Shown here piece after piece: positions 1-12,500 of a DNA stretch of 64,000 nucleotides. Origin of the DNA: Conchocele bisecta (lineage: Eukaryota; Mollusca; Bivalvia; Lucinida; Thyasiridae); assembly GCA_029237695.1 (NCBI GenBank), contig CM055265.1, forward strand, positions 47,367,056 to 47,431,055. Reading direction: 5' to 3'. The translations under genes and the position numbers were made by a program. The notes under the pieces are model-generated. The model was not told the DNA's origin. It was given only the letters and a program-made list of their open reading frames with translations, and did not search any database. How positions within the stretch are numbered: the stretch's first letter is position 1; every line of letters begins with the position of its first letter.

Positions 1-650
1 CAACAAGAAGTACTGATTTGTAACACTATTATAAATGATTATTTCTGACCAGACTTGATTGTACAAACTAATAATGTTTAGAACATAAAACTCGCCCATT
101 CAATGTTTCGTCCCTATGATGCTGTCACATTCGGGAGATATATACACACGATCGAGTGTGAAATATTTCACTCATTTCTAATCGCGCAACTTGTGTTCAC
201 TTTAATTAACGTTCGAGTAAAAGCATTTAATGCCAGTCCAATTAAAATAGTTTCCATTTATTGCTCACCACTTAATGATCACCGACGGTCATTTCGGGAG
301 GCCTGTTTAATCAGTGTCAACGCAAATACCTTTAACTACGGTCTGAATACCCGACTTTGATCAGGTAAACTGCAGGTGACAAACTTCTACTTACCTCCGC
401 AAATTGAAATTTCGACTTAACGAGTGTGAAATACAGTAGATTTACGTTTTCGGGACCTAAATATACCTTCGAATAAACGGAAAATTTGAGTTATCGAAAT
501 TTTACTTAACCAAACTTAGTTATATGGAAAATAATAGCATTTTAAACGGGACCGTGCTAGTAATTCGACGTAACCGGTGATTTCGACGTAAGCGACTTTG
601 AGTAAACGAGCGTAGCCTGTACCAAGAAAATATCAGTCACACAAATCACA
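1..650. other. No gene recognised; AT-rich, possibly degenerate repeat
   Basis: No exon with family similarity was found. Scattered tcgacttaacga and ttcgaataaacgg variants between about 400 and 620 resemble decayed terminal or subterminal repeats of a DNA transposon, but no boundary can be set. It may be intron or upstream flank of the SCARB2-like gene. Confidence 0.3.
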
Positions 651-704
651 ATGAAGTACAGAACAAGAAGACCGGATGGCGAGGGTGTCCCCTTGGTACA
701 GCCA

Positions 705-965
705 GTAGTGGGTGGCAGGTGGGAGCCTGTGATGGATAATTTAACGATTAGGGTTCATCCTTACCGGAATCTCTTCCGGAAACCTGGTTTGGCCCTCCGG
801 TATGTTTTTAGCATTCTTGTATATGAGGGTTTAATCTGGTTACCCTTGTATGAGTAATATGATTATTCCTAATCCTATTACTTTTAGGGGAAGGGGCCAG
901 TGACTTTGTTGTGGTATGGACCTGGCACCAGGTTCGGTCATTCTAATTTCAGGGCTGAATATATA
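705..965 (+). mobile_element. SL1 SINE-like element, 5' half (split copy)
   Basis: It contains the SL1 landmarks ggtaatttaacgatcgggg-like head, cctggtttggccct, ttaggggaaggggcc, tggacctggcaccaggt and ctaatttcagggctgaa. It stops abruptly at 965, where the 966-4571 element begins, and its 3' half resumes at 4572. SL1 has no coding capacity; it is about 395-475 bp when complete. Confidence 0.8.
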
Positions 966-3900
966 TGGGCCGCGCTTTGTGAAAACCAGCCTTAATGACA
1001 ACGTCATGAAAGCATGAAAATGACGTCGCAAAGTTATGCTTAAATTTATCAACGTCACGTCGGATTTTGACACTTGAAATCGTTGCGTCATTGCAATAAG
1101 TTGTCCTATGTATAGCCGTACGCATTACCAATTGTGGCTCACAAATATTTCAATGTTGGATATGCGTGGCAGAATTTTACAGTTGTTTTCATAGTGGTTC
1201 AGTTGTCTGTTTTTTCGGTTTCCTTCAAGGAAACACGTAGTGATTTTGTTGATTATTTTTTATACAAATGAGCATATTGCAAATGATTTGTATACTATTA
1301 TATGGACGACATATAAATGAAATTTGAAACTAAATAACCATATGACCGGTAGTTTTAGATAACACATCACAAAATCAGTATGATGTAATCATAATGCTAA
1401 TATTTCTTTTAAAATTTATTTATATAACAATTACAAACAAACGTGAGAACAGTTTTAGTCGGCGTAGATGGAGGCGTCTGCATGTTTCATAATTTGGGTT
1501 GAAACCGGAATGCTCAAAGAAATCAAACGTATCCTGTCTGGCGACCACCATCAGATATACATGTCCATAGGTGTAACAATGGGTGCGGCCGTTTAACCCC
1601 ATCTGTTTAATGTATCGCATGGAAGAGTGATTTTTTCAATCGGTTATCTGGCGTGTTTGATGTGTTAGCAATATAAAACTGTCAAAGCTGTATCAATAAA
1701 GTATTAATAAAGAAAATACACATACAGAAATTGGTTATTTTACCGTCTCAAGGTGTTTATCTGACATTTACATGTACATCTTATAAATTTGAAAGCTTCA
1801 TTTCGTTATATTGAATGTTGAACAACAACTAGAGAAAAGATGGATTCCATGGGAAAATTATTTCCCTGTTCTATTATTTTGGGCAATTTTGACATTTTTT
1901 AAATGGGTCAAATTATAGCCGTAGATAACATATCGGAGGCGAATTTGTGTAGCTAGCTCCGTACGTACTGTCCCATGAGATGTAAAGATAATAGCTGCTG
2001 TATTCATACGCACGAACTGTCTTGATTCGTATTTTCCAAAATTTAACTGATAAACTGAGCCTAAAACTGTGAAAACTATAGAGAATAGTATAGGTAGAGT
2101 TTTAGATACAAAACAAGACGGACCAAAACACAATAGGATAAGTTGGCACAGGGCACTATTTTCTTGGTCGTACTCGCCGTTTAGACGCAGCACGACAATG
2201 GCTGCCCCCATAGAAATTTGCGTGACATAATATGCTATCTACAAGGACTTTACCACAGGTGGAAGACTCGGACCCCACCAAACAATTTCCGTACAATAGA
2301 CACCGGAAACGGGTGGGTGGAGTAACGTTTTTCAAATGAGCCATTTATTGGGTCCTAGGTCCCAGTCTTCCACCGTTGGACTTTTCATGACGTATGCAAT
2401 ATCATTTACCGGCGACGTGTGCCGTTGTAACGAATTGTCATTGTTTCTTATATTATGTATAAATTAAATATAAATGTTTTGAAATATGGCTAAGTATATA
2501 TATTAATAATAATATACATAAATATGTGCATTGTGATGAAACAAAGAGAAGTTTCTGTGTGAGTACAATTGTAGCACGAAAACGTCACGACTCGTGCGGT
2601 CCACTGTCCGCAAATATTGATAACGACGACGTAACGTACGTATTATCAAAACAACGTCGATGCGACAAAGTGATGTCAGATATGTATCTCTGTTGGTCTA
2701 TAAAGATGGTTTATCAGTTGAATACAACATTGGTTTATATATCATATTGTTCGAGAGAGATCAAATTTTCTAAGTATCACGGTTGAAAACTCAATTTCGC
2801 ATGTTTGATCCATAAAGGAGGTTTTCGCTTGGCGTGTCACATATTATGTTCACCGTTTTGATGAGTCACGGCGGTTATGACATGGTGTGTAATACAATTC
2901 CCTCGTTATTGATACATGCACGAGTTTACCAAATACGAAATTGAATTCACTAAATACAATCTGACACACATAAATGAAATTAAATCAGAAACAGATACAC
3001 GTATAAAGCAAGGGAGACGCTATTCAGCATGTACTGTAACGTTTACGACTACATGTACGTTTTTGAACTTTTAAACTAGCGTTACATGACATCTTATCCA
3101 TATACTAGCAAATATCTACTGTACATACATGCATGTAAAATCTCGGTAAACGATATACTAACACAAAAAAGAAAAACATATATCGGGTCCATACGCGAAC
3201 GGGGCTGCCGACACCACCAGCTCACATGCTACTCAACATTGCTCGTTTCTGATCATTTATTTTCATAACAACCCCGAGAACGTACATTTATATTTTGGCA
3301 TAAAATGGTAATTAAAATAGTCAATGGTCTACATACAATTGGTTTGTTGAGCTAATCGTACACGATAATACACTTATATAATATGTCATTACCAGCTGTC
3401 AACAACGACGTCAGCTATGTCAAAAGCGTAAATGGAAGCGACGAATCCGACCTCATTTACTCGATAGCGTCATATACTGTTTGAAGAGGTAAGCCGATGT
3501 TCACACTGGTAGTCTACGTTTGAGGGTCTATTTGTGGCATATTTGTGGGGCATTTTAATAAAATATACACGTATCCCAAAAGGGCCTACAATAATAAGGA
3601 TCAGGGTCTACACTGATACATACAATAGGTTATACAAATTCTGATAACGTAAGGAGAGCATATACTGATATGATTGAGGATGTATTTGTCGCATATTTAT
3701 ATATATTGAACTATATTTGCATGTATTTCCCACATGATTGGTGATTCAATGTGCATAAATCGAACATATGGCCAATTTAACATATTTATTTGACTACATA
3801 TGTCAATTATATGATGTGTTTTGTGTCATAATATGCTTTGCACTAATATCTGACACTATCTAGAGTGTATTTGTGGTATATTTATATATATTTAAACTAT

Positions 3901-4571
3901 ATTTGGGTGCATTTGAGTGTATTTGGGTGATTCGTGTAACCGTTCCCCCGGACCCCGTTAGCTTTGCTCGTTCGACGGTATGGCCGCACCACTTTTCAAT
4001 ACCCTCATACGACGCTGCTTCACAATTAACTGTCATCAATTAGATTCTGAACTAAATTCTCCAATAATTACAATGAATCGTTCTGACGGTACATGTATAT
4101 AACCTATCATAGTTGGCGATGGTAGCAAATTACAAGGCACATGTCGGCTAATTATAGATTTAAAATCGATAGTGGTGCGTTTGGTTTGTTCACTACATGT
4201 ACATATATCATAGTTTTATTCTGTTAAATGTTTGATAGTATACATACCAAAACGTGTAGATACATTTAGTGTACCTTATCAGCAACTACAGTTTACAGCA
4301 AGCACGTTCAATGAGTCTATGAACACGCATTTCTACTGTAGGCTGCTGTGTTGCATTGTAAAACGTCGGCGTTTCAATAACGTCATTTTCTCAATGACGT
4401 TACTATTTTTTCACATGGTGCTACAAAAAGTGAGATAAACCAAAAACTATGAAACATATTTGCATTTTCTTTTCAGCGTAATGTTTTTGAAAGGTGTCCG
4501 CAACAAAAAGTGTAAAAAAATGCAAATCGAAAATTTTGTCATTAAGGCCGGTTTTCACAGAGCGCGGCCCA
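966..4571. mobile_element. 3.6-kb TIR element inserted in SL1, no transposase
   Basis: Terminal inverted repeats of about 35 bp (TGGGCCGCGC followed by TTGTGAAAACC and GCCTTAATGACAA) bound the segment. SL1 sequence continues on both sides, which fixes the ends. The flanks suggest a TA-rich target duplication. No ORF longer than about 120 codons and no transposase motif was seen. Many AACGTC/GACGTT-like words occur inside. Either a large non-autonomous element or a decayed autonomous one. Confidence 0.7.
2253..2379. mobile_element. Small TIR element (CACAGGTGGAAGACTC type)
   Basis: The ends ccacaggtggaagactcgga and its complement near tcccagtcttccaccgttgg bound 127 bp. A second copy is at 30698-30797. 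It is nested inside the 3.6-kb element. Confidence 0.65.
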
Positions 4572-4720
4572 TATTTATTTTGATGTAATTATTCCGTTCT
4601 GATTTTGGGATTTTCTCCCCAATGCAGCAGGTCACATGTGGGATCGAACCCGTTTGTCCAGCTTTAAAGGACCATAGCTGTTGATAGGTCGTTGGACACC
4701 AATAAATCAAATTGAATGGT
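4572..4720 (+). mobile_element. SL1 SINE-like element, 3' half
   Basis: It continues the copy that starts at 705: ttctgattttgggattttc, gggatcgaacccgttt (B-box-like GATCGAACCC), tagctgttgatagg, then a diverged tail ending accaataaatcaaa. Confidence 0.8.
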
Positions 4721-4860
4721 ACGGCCAGTATAAAAACAGTCCACTGGGGCGGTAGAACCTTGTTAGTATGTCACCAGAAACCTCCCACTTACCTCGCCAT
4801 CATGCCTCAAAGGTACAGAAACATACAAGACATACAATCATTACCACTATGCAGACATGT

Positions 4861-5106
4861 GGTGTTGAAAGGGTTAATAATTTACAATGATTAACCCTTT
4901 CAACACCACTGGCCTGTATAGTGCTAGTGGCAAAAAGTGTAGATCCAGATGAGCCGGCTCGTAACGAGTAATTTTCATATTTTTGAGAAGAAAAACACCC
5001 TCTTTTCATAAATGGACTAGTCTGAAAATCATTGTGTGACAATTGGATTGGTTGCAAAATTAACATATGAAATTCCATTCCAGTTACTTAGGGGTGAAAG
5101 GGTTAA
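4861..5106. mobile_element. TIR-H element with an adjoining hairpin
   Basis: TTAACCCTTTCAACACCAC at 4889 is matched by gtgaaagggttaa at its right end. The left end is itself preceded by an inverted copy, ggtgttgaaagggttaa, forming a 48-bp palindrome at 4861-4908. Related copies lie at 7483-7731 and, in part, in both duplicated segments. Confidence 0.65.
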
Positions 5107-5280
5107 TGTAATGGAGGAAAAAGACAAAATAATCACAACTTTTCGACTTGAACAACCACAGTATGCATGAACTAAATGAAGAAACATACATGTATTGTAA
5201 ATGACTATAAGAAAAGAACGAAATATGACAACACAAAACTTCATTACTCTGAGAAAGTCCTGATGGTGTCCAAAATGACT

Positions 5281-5325
5281 CCCATTTACCATCCATCCAT
5301 TTACCATCCATCCATTTACCATTCA
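5281..5325. repeat. Short tandem repeat, 15-bp CCATCCATTTACCAT unit
   Basis: Three copies of a 15-bp unit (catttaccatccatc). The peptides seen here on both strands are repeat translations. Confidence 0.8.
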
Positions 5326-5536
5326 CATGTTAACTCATATTTTGCCCATGCAATACGGTATATTGTATTATCACAGATATATACTGTTTCAGATGGCACC
5401 CTGGGCCCGCCATACCTCTCCAAGGACCAAAAGATGTACTCATTTGTATCAGATGTCTGTAGGTCAGTATTCTGTATTCACTCACACGAACGCCGTAACC
5501 GCTGATAATGACCAATGCTCATGACAACTGGACACA

Positions 5537-5790
5537 GGCTCCAGATAAGCTGCGTATTTGCTTAAATACCCAATTAAAATTGCCAAAAACCCAATTGAAA
5601 TCAGAAGTAGCGAGTATCAAAAAGCAATAAAAAATTTGTGGTACCTTTATCATGCTGCAGAAAACAATAAACAGACAAAGATTATAGCTTATTTTTCTTA
5701 TTTTCCATGAAAACACATCTTGGTATTTCATTAGAATTGATTCTAATGAAATGCCAAGATATGTTTTCATTTTAAGCAAACTATTCAATA
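5537..5790. mobile_element. PAL-F palindromic MITE
   Basis: The element begins near ggctccagataagctgcg and contains the inverted pair cttggtatttcattagaat / attctaatgaaatgccaag. Copies with longer perfect arms are at 13932 and 14233. Confidence 0.7.
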
Positions 5791-5842
5791 CTTGCTGTCT
5801 GTTGTACAGTAGTGATTTTATTTTACCCAGTTAACATTTTTA

Positions 5843-7025
5843 GCCAGGTTTTTTGAAAAAAAATCCTGGCTATTGGATTGGCGAAGGGCGGGCGGGCGGC
5901 GTCCACAATCAATGTTAAGTTTTCGTGTTTGAGTCCATTTCTTTGTTACTGTACCACCTAGGACCACCAAACTTTCACAGCTTCATAATCAAGGGGTGCC
6001 CACCACATATCACTATCCAACATGTTACTTTTTTTTTATCTTGACCCATTTTTTCCGCGTAGTCGACTTAGCCATTTTCAATGTTAAGTTTTCGCGTTTA
6101 CAATGTTAAGTTTTCGTGTTTAAGTCATTTCTTTGGTACTGTACCACCTAGGACCACCAAACTTTCACAGCTTCATAATCAAGGGGTGCCCACCACATAT
6201 CACTATCCAACATGTTACTTTTTTTTTTAACTTCACCCATTTTTTCCGCGCAGTCGACTTAGCCCATTTCAATGTTAAGTTTTCGCGTTTACAATGTTAA
6301 GTTTTCGTGTTTAAGTCCATTTCTTTGGTACTGTACCACCTAGGACCACCAAACTTTCACAGCTTCATAACCAAGGGGTGCCTAAGCTTCATAACCAAGG
6401 GGTGCCTACCACATACAACTATCCAACATGTGACAATTTTTTCACCTTCACCAATTATTTCTACGTAATTGACTTAGCCATTTTCAACGTTAACTTTTTA
6501 ACGTACGTCTGGTTAAAGTTTTTTGTTTAAAACTTTTTTGTTATACTATATCTCTGCAACTGCTTCGCCCATTACCTTGAAACTTCACATGGGTGTTTAT
6601 CATCATCCATATTTTCATTCTAACCCCCAACCGTGCGGCCCCTGTGCCCAATGTCAAGGTCAAATTACTTTGAATTTTTTTGTTAAAGTTTTTTCGTGTA
6701 CTATATCTCTGCAACTGCTTCACCCATTACCTTGATACTTCACATGGGTGTTTATCATCATTGTCGCACCCGCTTGCGTAAAGCGCGATATCGTCGGCAT
6801 TTTGGCATACGTCCGTCCGTACGTCCGTGTGTCCGATTAAAGTTTTTTCGTTAAAGTTTTTCCATCCACTATATCTATTTTTTAGTGTCCATGCCTCGCC
6901 CCAAGGCACGACATGCAGGCCACGGCCATCTAGTCTACAAAAAGTGGGTATAATTATGTTATCCAAGTGTCTATGATTGGAAAAAACCTGGCCTTCGTGG
7001 CTTTGCCTCGTTTCTTGTCTTATGT
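5843..7025. mobile_element. Composite element with about 190-bp tandem repeats
   Basis: Left end: a hairpin agccaggttttttg/ccaaaaaacc-like followed by GGGCGG repeats. Three tandem copies of about 190 bp follow (anchored on ctgtaccacctaggaccacc near 5949, 6140 and 6330). Right end: aacctggccttcgtggctt / gcctcgtttctt. Related elements occur at 23190-23975 and 31730-32225. A TIR-I element is nested at 6762-6937. Confidence 0.6.
6762..6937. mobile_element. TIR-I element (GTCGC-CCCGC type)
   Basis: Begins ttgtcgcacccgcttgcg and ends cacgacatgcaggccacggc / catctag. Repeated CGTCCGTACGTCC words follow the left end. Same family as 17461-18014 and 40370-40660. Confidence 0.65.
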
Positions 7026-7208
7026 CTGTAACGCATAAACTTAACATTTTCTTGTGATTTCTGTTTCCCTTCATGGAAAGCTGTCATATGTGGTTGGTGT
7101 CTTACTAGAATCATCCTGCACCATTTTGTGTAAACTGCTCAACCTACATGGCCTGCATGCACTATGTCAAGGTCAAATGACTTTGGTGGTGGAACTATGT
7201 TGTGAGGC

Positions 7209-7440
7209 CCTGGGGGCCGTTTCACTTAATGTTCGTAAGTGCAAAATTATGATAGTCTGTAAATTTCACATTAACAATGTTTTCTTGTAAACAATTGTTG
7301 GATTTACATTTATTGAGCATAGGCTGCATATGCAGCCTATGCTCAATAAATGTAAATCCATCAATTAAAATTTACAGACAATCCTGAACTTGCACTTACG
7401 AACATTTTAGTCGTACAAAGTTTAGCGAAACGGGCCCCTG
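7209..7440. mobile_element. PAL-A palindromic MITE
   Basis: Ends ggccgtttcacttaa and tttagcgaaacgggcccc surround a perfect central palindrome of about 60 bp (ttgagcataggctgcat with its complement). It has no coding capacity. Both arms carry AATAAA on one strand or the other. Confidence 0.85.
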
Positions 7441-7482
7441 CACCCCTGCTCTAGTATTAAAATACATTCTCAGAGTTCCATT

Positions 7483-7731
7483 TAACCCTTTCAACACCAC
7501 AGGCATGTATGGTGGTATTGGCAAAAAGTGTAGATGCAGATGAGCCAGCTCGTGACGAGCCGTCTCATCAGGATCTGCAATTTTTGCAAGTAATTATCAT
7601 ATTTTCGAGAACGAAAACACCCACTTTTTATATTAAATGGACTAGTCTGAAGATCATTTTGTGACAATTAGATTTGTTGCAAAATTAACATATCAAAATC
7701 CATTCCAATTACTTGGCTGTAAAAGGGTTAA
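7483..7731. mobile_element. TIR-H element
   Basis: Ends ttaaccctttcaacaccaca and gtaaaagggttaa; internally it has the gcagatgagccagctcgtga / cgagccgtctcatc hairpin motif. Confidence 0.7.
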
Positions 7732-7757
7732 AATACATTCTCAGAATGCCATTTAAA

Positions 7758-9346
7758 GGTACATGCCCACTCAGTATCAGACGTAAATTTGCACACTGAT
7801 ATCAGAGGCGATAACCGTGTTTCCTTAAAATGTTAACGGACATTACTATTTACTGTAAACCAACTAATATTCGCGCACGATATACCTTCGCTTTCTTCAC
7901 GAGGGATTGAAAATCGCGAATGTAAATCTCCGCGAATTTTTCCACATTTCCTAGCAGATTGTTACAAATATTTTGCTAATAGATGTCGGGCCTCTTTTTA
8001 ATTATATTTACCTTTCCTATATAGCTCGGTGTCATTTGGTGACACTAGTTAATCCTGGTTGTTTTGAATGAACTATATTGATACGTGTTCTGCGTCGTGT
8101 ATTCCAGTAGACATACTATACCGGTAATACAATTCTATAATATATGATCAGTTTGAAAACTTGTACAAAACAGCTTCGGGATAAATTTACAACACTATTA
8201 TCTTCTATTGTTTAACCGTCTCTGAATGGTCTAAAGAGACACGCCTGTGACAAGTCAGCTTGTTGTGTTGTCGAGTTCAAAGAGACGCAGTGGTGTCAAT
8301 TTGAAGCAAGTGTAAAGTACACGCCGTGGGCACTTAGTCATACCGATAATTCAAAGATTAATACACACGATTGCTGACGTCATTTGCGCATACACCACGG
8401 CTTGTGTTTTCTGAATGGGACCGCTATCCTGACAAATGAATCACGGCTTATTGCATGAGTGGGAAGTTTAGAAGACCAATTTGCGGATTATCGTCATGGT
8501 TTACGATGTTCGAAATGCACTCAATAAAATATTGATTAATACATCAGCGGACAATGCGAATCAGTACTAGGCCGTTTATATAACCAGGGTGAACATATCT
8601 CACATGCAACTGTTGTTGATTTACTTAAAAGTTAAATGGGGGATTATGATTGACACAGCGAGGTTAGCCCAATGTACAGTGTATACCGTTTCGTTCGCCT
8701 ACAAACTCGTCCACTATTTGGAGTTGGTTTGCGGACGAGTTTATCAAAGGACGAAATTTATCCAGCAGTTCTGTTTCCGGGTCAAAAATGTCCATGAAAA
8801 CATATTATTTCCAAAATTGGTCGCGAAAGTTAATAGCACACGTGGTCATACCGCGAACGATAATTGTCGCGAATATGGCCAGGTTTGAAAATCGCGAAAT
8901 TTAGTAGCCGCTAAATTTAGTTGGTTTACAGTATTATCTGTATTCATTATAGGAATGAATGGCCTTTTTGTGGAATTTATCGGGGTATAAACTTGGAAAA
9001 GTCGTGGGAATACTGGACGAAGGCCGGAAGTTTATACCCCGATAAATTTATTTGTTGATGTGCAATGATCATACTTTATAACTTTTCGAAAATAATATTT
9101 TTTCAGGCGACACATTTAATTAGTATAAATAATTAAAAAATATCATGCCTCATTTGCATATGAAAATAGCCTGATACCACCGCGCGTCACTATCAGTAAA
9201 ATAAATATTACTAAATGATTATATATGTATAGCGGGCACTCGTAATGTTTAGAATTGGTGGAATAGTGACACAATTATATATACACTTATTTAATTCCTA
9301 TAAAGAACATTGTGTGCCTACTGAGTGGGTATGTACCTTTAATCTG
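7758..9346. mobile_element. TIR-D element with two nested insertions
   Basis: Ends ggtacatgcccactcagta and tgagtgggtatgtacc. Compared with the copy at 45347-45955, it is interrupted at about 7852-8933 by a 1.1-kb element with ctgtaaaccaac/gttggtttacag termini, and again at about 8953-9047 by half of a palindromic MITE whose whole copy lies at 22785-22940. Its right end is 8 bp from SCARB2-like exon A. Confidence 0.75.
7852..8933. mobile_element. 1.1-kb TIR element nested in TIR-D
   Basis: Termini CTGTAAACCAACTAA and TTAGTTGGTTTACAG, with tattcgcg/cgcgaata words just inside, flanked by TA. No transposase ORF was seen, so it is probably a non-autonomous mariner-like or similar TA-targeting element. 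Confidence 0.65.
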
Positions 9347-9354
9347 TGTTGCAG

Positions 9355-9533
9355 GAGTATATCTGGTGTATACAAGGAGGAGGTGGAGAGCCAGGGCATC
9401 TCCCTGTGGCGGTACGAGGCCGGCCAGTCATATCTCGCCAACGCCACGGAGAATCCCGACAATATCGGCTTCTGTACCCCCCAGACTCATTGTCTCGGGG
9501 CCGGCGTCTTCAACGTCACCCAGTGTAGCATGA
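9355..9533 (+). CDS. SCARB2: SCARB2-like exon A
   Basis: The acceptor is tctgtgttgcag before 9355 and the donor is GTGGGT at 9534. The first base completes a codon and the exon ends in phase 1. It encodes SISGVYKEEVESQG, then WRYEAGQSYLANATENPDN, GFCTPQTHC and LGAGVFNVTQC. Three cysteines and two N-glycosylation sequons match the middle ectodomain of CD36-family proteins. The join to the next exon gives about four extra residues before SFPHF compared with vertebrate relatives, so the donor is the least certain edge. A TIR-D element ends 8 bp upstream and a TIR-E element begins about 32 bp downstream. Confidence 0.85.
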
Positions 9534-12500
9534 GTGGGTATATGACTCAATTGAGACATGAAATGTGATTTTGTACCTATTAAGAACATGTGCGATAATT
9601 CATGAAAAATATTTACAAAATTTACGATAGTTTCAGTAAATGTCTAAATTTGGCGAAATTTCCATAGCAAATGCAGAATTATATGTCTTATATATATAAC
9701 GAAATATAATTATATTACAGAAAATATCATGGTTTCTATCAATACATTTCATGAAAAATGCATGTGTTGTTAGGAACCAAATCACATGGCATCACATGGC
9801 ATCACATGGCATTTCTCAATTTATTTTCACCGAGTGTAGCATGTGTGGCTATATGAATCATTTTATTGTGACCCAGTGTAGCACCTTGCCGAATAGTCCA
9901 TGTGCATGCGTGCGTGCGTATGTATGTTAACACCTTTCATTTTCCTCGTTTGTAAGGCAAGAATATTATTTTTTTATTATCAAGGCTGACAGCGAGGGGA
10001 TTAGCAGTTATAATGATGCCCTTGTTTATGCTCCCCAACTATTTTTTTTCAGGGAGCATATAGTTATCGCTTCCGCCGCCTGAGTTTTACGTTAAAGTTT
10101 TTCATATTGCTATATGTGACTGCTTGGGATATCAACTTGAAACTTCATATACATATTGATCACCATCCATATTTTCATTGTATACCCTACCCATGCTGCC
10201 CAGGAGCCCAAGGTCAAATTACTTTTTGTTAAAAGCTTTACGTTAAAGTTTTTCAAATTGCTATATCTCTGTGACCGCTTGCGATATCAACTTGAAACTT
10301 CATATACACATTGATCACCGTTCATATTTTCATTGTATACCCTACCCATGCTGCCCAGGAGCCCAAGGTCAAATGACTTTAAACTTTTTGTTCAAGTTTT
10401 ACGTTAGAGTTTTTTCAAATTCAATTCAATTCAAATTTAATAGCATCCAAATATTTATTGTGACTAATAAACAAAACATTGTGTTAAACCTTTCTAGAAT
10501 TTATCTCTGTTACCAATTGAGATTATGTGAAACTTCATATACACATTTATCACCATGTATTGTGATTAATAAACATACTACACTAATACCCAGGGTCAAG
10601 GACTTTGAATTTCAATACGGGCGTCATCGGGGAGCATTTGTCGGATTTACCGACCATCTATTTTTTTATTGTAGTTGTTTTACGCAATTATCTTGGATGT
10701 CTACTTTGTCTTGTATTTCTTTTTGTTTGCCGTATTCTATATTTATACCTCTACTTTCAATTCATTAGTTTCAATCATTGATGGCTTGCTAGTCAAGTAT
10801 GTAGACCATTTGACTTCAATGCCGAAGGTCGTGGACTCAATCCCTTTCATTGTATCCCACTGGTCTTACGGATCAGACTTGAAACCGAGGCTACATCTAT
10901 GATCTTAGTTTTTGCTGGGATGTTAAACTCTTTCAATTATCTACTTGCAGTTGACTTTTTCCACATGCCGGCCATCTTGTCGTTCCCCCATTTTTACCTG
11001 GCGGACCCGAAGTATCTCAATGGTGTGGATGGCCTCAACCCCAATGCAGAGGAACACAATCCCACCGTAGACCTCGAACCTGTAAGTCAGTCGGGACATT
11101 GACGGTAATGCGGATGTAACAACATTACTTGTCTGTTTCACGAAAGCTGCCCAAATTTTACGGCCATATAAACAATTCAAAAACAATATTTTTTTCTATA
11201 ATATTAAATTAAAGGAAAATTTAAGAATGAACCTTCTTTTTATTTCGTGAAATTTGGTCAAATAGTGATTTTATTGCGAAAAAAACAATTTCACCATGTT
11301 AAATCCCCATAGACATGGGGATTTAACATGGGGATTTAACATGGGGAAATTTTTTAGAATTTCAGAAATACTGGATCGATTTTTATACGACCGTTTTTAA
11401 AAAACCGTACGGGCGGGCGGGCGGCTGAAGAAAAAGCGCATAGTTCGTGTACACAACTCCTCCGAAACCGTTCAGTCGATCAATCTGAAACTATACACAC
11501 GTCTTCTACACATATTGAAAATGTGCACCTTGGTGTTTTTATGCCGAAAAAATATTTTTTAACAAAAATATTACCTTTTTAACTTTGCCATTGTTTCTAC
11601 ATTTTTGTATACAGTTCTATATACGGTACAGAGTTTGTGTACACAACTCCTCCGCAACCGTTCAGTTGATCGATTTGAAACTACCGGTATGCACACGTCT
11701 TCTACACATATTGAAGATGTGCACCTTGGTTTTTTTATGCTGAAAATTTGTTTTTTAACAAAAATATCACCTTTTTAACTTAGCCATTTTTTCTACATTT
11801 TTCTATGCAATTCTATATACGGTACAGAGTTTGTGTACACAACTCCTCCGAAACCGTTCAGTAGATTGTTCTGAAACTATACACACGTCTTCTACACATA
11901 TTGAAGATGTGCACCTTGGTGTTTTTATGGCGAAAAAATATTTTTTAACAAAATTATTTATCACAACGAGATGAAGAAATAATGCTATAGACTTTCAAAT
12001 TCTCATTAATGTTTCTTGCCTTGGTGACAGCTTCACATTTCTGCATCTTCGCTGTCTGGCCCATATTCGACGGGCGTATTTTGTGACTTGCGGCACTCTT
12101 GTTAAAATTTAACTTTAGTTTTCTTTGTTAGATCATTTCCAAGCTATCTAGCTAGGTTTTGGAGTCAATTTCCCAAAAAAAACATTTTTTGACTCCTCCC
12201 ACAACTCCTCTACCTCTTTTTCCCCCATGTTAAATTCCCATAGAGAAATCAATTTCTCGTAATAAAACCCAATATTTGACCAAATTTTGTGAAATGAAAA
12301 GAAAGCTCATTCTTAAATTTTCCTTTAATTTAATATTATCGAAAAAAATATTGTTTTTGAATTGTTTATATGGCCACAAAATTTGGGCAGCTTTCGTGAA
12401 ACAGACGTTAGTGACAAGCCATATGATTTTGTACCTTAGAAGATCAGAGCTCCAGTTAAGGTGCGTAATTCGACCAATTTGGGGTGAAATTTGGTTATTT

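Noticed and set aside
1..9350. Upstream exons of the SCARB2-like gene
   Set aside because: Looked for the N-terminal membrane helix and the NGTDG-type ectodomain segments with splice sites; none was convincing, so they probably lie left of the window.
10271..10768. 165-codon ORF
   Set aside because: Covers a tandem-repeat element and non-repetitive AT-rich sequence; composition is low-complexity and no motif is present.
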